In this document: positions 60,795 through 64,000 of the stretch, piece after piece
Numbering within the stretch: position 1 is the first letter of the stretch
Layout: each line of letters starts with the position of its first letter
Assembly: GCA_946811185.2 (NCBI GenBank)
Contig: OX328107.1
Coordinates: 43,328,360 to 43,392,359 of the forward strand
DNA length: 64,000 nucleotides
Reading direction: 5' to 3'
DNA from: Hippopus hippopus
Lineage: Eukaryota > Mollusca > Bivalvia > Cardiida > Cardiidae
Translations under genes and position numbers: made by a program
The notes under the pieces: model-generated
Databases searched by the model: none
Told to the model about the DNA's origin: nothing
Seen by the model: the letters and a program-made list of their open reading frames with translations, nothing else

Positions 60795-60925
60795 AATTCT
60801 GTTCTCACCCAAATCCAACACATTTGCAGATGATAATGTTAATAAAGCTGAAATGGTTGGAATTGGCCTTGAAATGGTAGAAAACTTGGGAAAGGGAGAA
60901 AATATAGGTGACAAGTAGTAAGGCT
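60795..60925 (+). mobile_element. Decayed family A MITE
   Basis: ACACATTTGCAGATGATAAT and GGTAGAAAACTTGGGAAAGG; second arm lost. Confidence 0.5.
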
Positions 60926-61071
60926 GGTCTTTTGAACCAACTGCATTGCTATTAAATTCTTTACGTATCCATTATGACCCTGGTGAAACAAAACTCTTCC
61001 ACCAAACTGGAGGAAGAGAATAGTGCAAAAATAAGATTCATCAGTTCAGTAAGTCTGTTCAATAATGGGAT

Positions 61072-61191
61072 TGATTGATTGATTGATTGAATGGTGTTTT
61101 ACACAGCTTTCAACATTATATTAGTCATATCATGGTGACAGCTCACATATTCATGTGTTGTCTGGGTTTCACCTGTACTAGGCTAGGACTC
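61072..61191 (-). mobile_element. SINE, first part (split by foldback copy 2)
   Basis: GATTGATTGATTGATTGAAT then GGTGTTTTACACAGCTTTCA and CTGTACTAGGCTAGGACTC; resumes at 63900. Confidence 0.65.
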
Positions 61192-61196
61192 TAAAG

Positions 61197-63894
61197 CACG
61201 GGTAGGAAACTTCATATTCAGAGCCAATGGCTCCGACGAGAAAATGTTGGGTTGGTCTTCCGTTTCTGAATATGTCGGCTGAAAAACAACCAAAAAACAG
61301 GTAAGCTTGTCATTATTTGTAATCATGTGTTCTTAGATCTTTGAGAGTCCAAAAAAGGAGAATGTCATGCAATGCTCTGGTCTTTCAACGTGTTTTCTAC
61401 ACTACGGAAAGTTGTAACAAGTGTACGAAGTTGTCTGAATCATTTCTTGCGTGAGTTGACCTTAGCTAAAATAATACGTCACGGACCTAAATTCAGTCTA
61501 TTATTGCCATATAATTGGCAATTAAAAGAGAGTTTTGCTGTTCCAAAAGCGTGAATTAATGTCTTGAAATGTTACATTTACTTCTGGTAAAGAATTGAAA
61601 AGAAATAGCACAAAAATGGTGAAAATAAAGAAGGGCTCCGATTATGTGGGCCGGCTCTGAATATGTAAGTCAGCACTGATTGATGAGGGCTTCATTTCAA
61701 AACTTTAGTTTTTTGTAAAAAATTACTTAGGAAGTAGGCTTTGTTTTTCCGTTAACACCTTTCAGTCCAAAATATATTACTTTTGTTGGATGGAACATGA
61801 CCGAATTTATGAACAGACAAAGGACTGGTATTGTCACAATTGAAAAAATGCTGTCGAACATTAGTCTATCTAAATTTTGAAAATACTTTTATGTAGCTTT
61901 TGATTAACAGAATGGTCTATACAAGTATATAGTAGTTGTCATGCTTTCATCGTAAGTGCAGCCCACACGTAAGCAAAAATAATGAAAAAATATTTGGCAT
62001 CTTTGGAAGGCTCTTTGGTCTTAAAACAGTCATAAAAAGCTAGATGGAAAATGTACTGACCGTAGCAGAGATGATGAATAAAAAAAAACTTTTACAAAGC
62101 GTGAGAAATACAATTGATCTATTCGCAATAGACGCCTCAGGGTATATGTGTGAACACTCTTTACTCTTTTTAATACTTAACACTACACAACAGTATGTCA
62201 GGTGGGTGGGGTATATACAATTCTTTAACAACGAAAAAGAATCTTTCACAAGCACGTCAAGACCAAAAATGTTCATAGATCCCTGATTCTGATAGTACTT
62301 ACTCAGATCTTTCAATGTTCAATTAACCAGATGCATATTAGATCAGAAAATGTCACATATCAGTTATCTTTAAGCCGATGATAAACAAATATTCATCCAA
62401 ACAAACAAACGATCACGTTTTGTACAGTCTAATATTGATCTATACTGGCTGCAGAACCAACTTAAGTTGTGACAGGCACTTTAAGGGTTCATAATGAATA
62501 GCTTTGAGTTATTTATTTTTCTTTTTCCGTCCTACATATTTGTATGAATGTCCTAAACATTGTCGTTTGCACTTGTTTCAGAAATCTCACATCGACCCTT
62601 CTCCATTTCTAATGTAATCATTAGAAATCATTCTCTTTACGCCGTAATTAGATTGAGAATGCAGCTCCAATATCATGATTTACTGATGGTGTATGCAATT
62701 AGCTGTTTTGAGTCATTATTTAGGATAAAAAGGCTTAGAAAATAACTAATATATGACATATTCTGCATTGAAAAATCTGAGTGAGTACAATCAAAATCAG
62801 GGATCTATGAACATTTTTGGTCTTGGCGTGCTTGTGAAATTGAGTTTTTTTTTTTTTTTTTGTTAAAGACTTGTATATACCCCACCCGACCGGCATACTC
62901 TTGTGTCGTGTTAGGTGTTGAGAAGAGTTAAGAGTGGTCACACATATACCCTAGGCGTGTAATGCGAATAGGTCAATTGTATTTCTCACGCTTTGTAAAA
63001 GTTTTTTTCTATTCATCATCTCTGCTACGGTCGGTACATTTTCCATCTAGCTTTTTAATGACTGTTTCAAGACCAGATAGTCTTCCGAAGATGCCAAATA
63101 TTTTTTCTTTTTTTTTTGCTTACACGTGGGCTGCACTTACGACGAAAGCATGACAAATGCTATATACATGTATAGACCATTCTGTTAATCAAAAGCTACA
63201 TAAAAGTATTTTCAAAATTTAGATAGACTAATGTTCGACAGCATTTTTCAATCGTGACAATACCAGTCCTTTGTATGTTCATAAATTCGGTCATGTTCCA
63301 TCCAACAAAAGTAATATATTTTGGACTAAAAGGTGTTAACGGAAAAACAAAGCCTACTTCCTAAGTAAATTTTTACAGAAAACTGAATTTCTGAAATGAA
63401 GCCCTCATCAATCGGTGCCGACTTACATATTCAGAGCCGGCCCACATAATCGGAGCCCTTCTTTATTTTCACCATTTTTGTGCTATTTCTTTTCAATTCT
63501 TTACCAGCGGTGAATGTAACATTTCAAGACATTAATTCATGCTTTTGGGACAGCAAGACCCTCTTTTGATTGCCAATTATATGGCAATAATAGACTGAAT
63601 TTAGGTCCGTGACGTAATATTTTAGCTAAGGTCAACTCACGCCACAAATGATTCAGACAACATCATACACTTGTTACAACTTTCCGTAGTGTAGAAAACA
63701 CGTTGAAAGACCAGAGCATTGCATGACATTCTCCTTTTTTTGACTTTCAAAGGTATAAGAACACATGATTACAAATAATGACAAGCTTACCTGTTTTTTG
63801 GTTGTTTTTCAGCCGACATCTTCAGAAATGGAAGACCAACCCAACATTTTCTCGTCGGAGCCATTGGCTTTGAATATGAAGTTTCCTACGCGTG
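61197..63894. mobile_element. Foldback transposon copy 2 (2.7 kb, 5-bp TSD)
   Basis: Ends read inward CACGGGTAGGAAACTTC and CACGCGTAGGAAACTTC, flanked by TAAAG at 61192-61196 and 63895-63899. Arms of about 1.1 kb (61197-62325 and 62755-63894) are inverted copies; a 430-bp unpaired centre remains. It is inserted in a SINE whose halves are at 61072-61191 and 63900 onward. Outer arm sequence matches copy 1; inner parts differ. No transposase recognised. Confidence 0.85.
62400..62490 (+). mobile_element. Family B fragment within foldback copy 2 centre
   Basis: TGTACAGTCTAATATTGATC, TATACTGGCTGCAGAACC and ACTTTAAGGGTTCA; helps explain why this part of the foldback centre has no partner. Confidence 0.5.
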
Positions 63895-63899
63895 TAAAG

Positions 63900-64000
63900 T
63901 GTCTTGACCAAGGACACTCCCACGAAAACAGTGGATCAGGTAGGGCTCAAACCAGGGGTCTCCCACACGAGTTCCACACTTTATCACTGAGCCACGCAGG
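63900..64000 (-). mobile_element. SINE, second part, running off the right edge
   Basis: GTCTTGACCAAGGACACTCC and TTTATCACTGAGCCACGCAG, continuing the SINE of 61072-61191 after the foldback insertion. Confidence 0.65.

Overview
The window looks like nuclear DNA of a marine invertebrate, most likely a bivalve mollusc (inferred from the repeat style: dispersed elements ending in CCACTGGCC, tRNA-derived SINEs, very dense MITEs; no species-level marker was recognised). It is AT-rich, intron-rich and dominated by transposable elements. Three conserved housekeeping genes can be assembled exon by exon. SDHAF2 (complex II flavinylation factor, minus strand, 6450 down past the left edge) and RPS13 (40S ribosomal protein S13/uS15, plus strand, 6737-17142, complete at 151 residues) are head to head across a 286-bp shared promoter. 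SCNM1 (minor-spliceosome zinc-finger protein, minus strand, 31787-24066) lies further right; all its exons except the zinc-finger exon were found. A single-exon THAP-domain ORF (49657-49334, minus) and a few weak exon candidates complete the coding content.

Layout: 1-6450 SDHAF2 and repeats; 6451-6736 bidirectional promoter; 6737-17200 RPS13 with long repeat-filled introns; 17.2-24 kb CCACTGGCC-ended tandem-core elements and nested SINEs; 24.1-31.8 kb SCNM1 with a dead mariner in an intron; 33.5-36.4 kb a 2.85-kb DNA transposon with 8-bp target duplication; 38.4-41.7 kb a 3.3-kb palindromic foldback element carrying a miniature LTR element; 43.5-46.1 kb further inverted-repeat elements; 47-60.8 kb mainly hairpin MITEs, SINEs and the THAP ORF; 61.2-63.9 kb a second copy of the foldback element.

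The most striking content is the mobile DNA. (1) A roughly 225-bp MITE with TTAA-type ends and a central dyad of up to 33-bp perfect arms is present in about 55 copies in both orientations, roughly one per 1.2 kb, and abuts exons of SDHAF2 and SCNM1. (2) Two foldback elements share CACG-starting termini, 5-bp target duplications and arms over 1 kb long. (3) A TRIM-like miniature LTR element carries a perfect 18-nt tRNA-Pro primer-binding site and tRNA-like A/B boxes inside its LTR. (4) An 8-bp-duplicating element has G-rich subterminal arrays and an identifiable empty-site relative. Exact repeat boundaries away from target duplications are estimates made by eye.
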